A stretch of DNA of 11,559 bases. Origin: Actinomycetota bacterium (GTDB lineage: Bacteria > Actinomycetota > Actinomycetes > Nanopelagicales > Nanopelagicaceae). Of the stretch, positions 11,054 to 11,559 are shown piece after piece. The notes under the pieces are model-generated. The model made no database searches. It worked only from the letters and a program-made list of their open reading frames with translations, and was not told the origin of the DNA. Location of the stretch: positions 1-11,559 of the forward strand of contig WLPB01000013.1 of NCBI GenBank assembly GCA_009698975.1. Reading direction: 5' to 3'. Within the stretch, counting starts at the first letter, position 1. Each line of letters begins with the position of its first letter. The position numbers were made by a program, and so were the translations under genes.

Positions 11054-11559
11054 TATCTATTCCCCACTCTGTAGCGTGACTTAATATCCGAGCCACAAAT
11101 CTCGGATGAGATGAGTTCTAACTTTTGAGCACTTGCAAGAGTCGTGATTCCAATATCTTCAAGCCATGAAGAACCTGCGCCGAGCGCTATTGGTGCTTGG
11201 TAGATCACGACCTCATCGATAACTCCTGCCTTCAGGAGTGCGCTTCCCAATGTAGGTCCCGCTTCTATCAACACTTGGTTGAGCTTGTGCTTATCTAATT
11301 CTGCAAGCAATTCACCGATTTCATGGCTCTTCACATAAATCGTCTCGCTGGCGCCATCGTTAAGGTTGAAGTTCGCTGGTACGGCGCGCTTACCCATCAC
11401 GATGCGCAAAGGATTTGTTGCCCCTTCAAGGCGCGGACGTAGCGTTGGATTATCAGCCAGAGCGGTTCCGGTTCCAACCAGAATTGCATCTGACTGTGCG
11501 CGCAAAATTTGCACGTCGGCACGAGATTCTTCAGATGAGATCCACTGGGATGTTCCATC
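11053..11559 (-). CDS. ribD: RibD reductase domain, 5' end outside window
   Basis: The frame stays open to the right edge, giving the last 168 residues of the protein; the GTG at 11514 is internal, because conserved sequence continues before it. The visible part is the reductase half of the bifunctional riboflavin enzyme RibD, which reduces the ribose of 5-amino-6-ribosylaminouracil phosphate using NADPH. Marks: DGTSQWISSEESRADVQILRA at the edge, SDAILVGTGTALADNPTLRPR, VLIEAGPTLGSALLKAG, and a typical C-terminal strand pattern. The deaminase half, with its zinc-binding His/Cys motif, should lie just beyond the window. It is the first visible gene of the operon; an FMN riboswitch, if present, would also be outside. 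Confidence 0.93.
   Translation of the reverse strand, partial: DGTSQWISSEESRADVQILRAQSDAILVGTGTALADNPTLRPRLEGATNPLRIVMGKRAVPANFNLNDGASETIYVKSHEIGELLAELDKHKLNQVLIEAGPTLGSALLKAGVIDEVVIYQAPIALGAGSSWLEDIGITTLASAQKLELISSEICGSDIKSRYRVGNR

Noticed and set aside
11512..11514. GTG at 11514 as the true start of a short ribD
   Set aside because: The frame is open upstream to the edge and encodes conserved RibD sequence (DGTSQWIS), so the GTG is internal and the gene is cut by the window.

Overview
The window looks like a streamlined chromosome segment from an actinobacterium of moderate G+C (mid-40s to about 50% in the stretches I counted). Three things suggest this: the HmuT-type heme-binding lipoprotein beside actinobacterial-style secreted DCx4C proteins, the RibA motif R-D-HEGRG (H where E. 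coli and Bacillus have Q), and tight gene packing with ATGA and TAATG overlaps. A freshwater acI-like lineage (Candidatus Nanopelagicales) would fit, but that is inference. No insertion sequence, prophage, tRNA, rRNA or CRISPR array was seen.

Layout from left to right. (i) 1-360, minus: the start of a secreted Pro/Lys/Ser-rich protein that runs off the left edge. (ii) 442-909, plus: a NUDIX hydrolase whose 3' end overlaps the convergent heme-transporter ATPase gene. (iii) 874-3382, minus: a heme ABC importer, hmuT-hmuU-hmuV, all joined by ATGA overlaps. (iv) 3458-4960, plus: two secreted proteins, divergent from hmuT, that share one Cys-rich domain. They are probably surface partners of the importer. 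(v) 4961-7547, minus: a DinG/XPD-type iron-sulfur helicase followed 4 bp later by a TetR regulator. (vi) 7622-8395, plus: a LigB/YgiD-type extradiol dioxygenase with a perfect 20-bp palindrome over its -35 region. (vii) 8396-8803: about 400 bp with no previously obvious gene. It contains a predicted three-way-junction RNA leader, a 37-codon small ORF with a strong ribosome-binding site, an internal hairpin and a good intrinsic terminator, so it reads as a complete small transcription unit. (viii) 8804-11559, minus: the riboflavin operon ribD-ribE-ribBA-ribH with overlapping junctions; ribD is cut by the right edge.

How the genes work together. HmuT would capture heme outside the membrane, HmuU would pass it through and HmuV would power transport; the divergent secreted pair may collect or relay heme. 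RibBA makes both riboflavin precursors, RibD processes the GTP-derived branch, RibH builds lumazine and RibE makes riboflavin. The remaining genes look like single-purpose functions.

Two signals go beyond routine annotation. Several genes without a Shine-Dalgarno sequence have a TANNNT hexamer exactly 6 or 7 nt before the start codon, which points to leaderless transcription and helps choose starts. The 8486-8734 unit is the best candidate for an undescribed element: a structured RNA that could hide the ribosome-binding site of a small amphipathic peptide.
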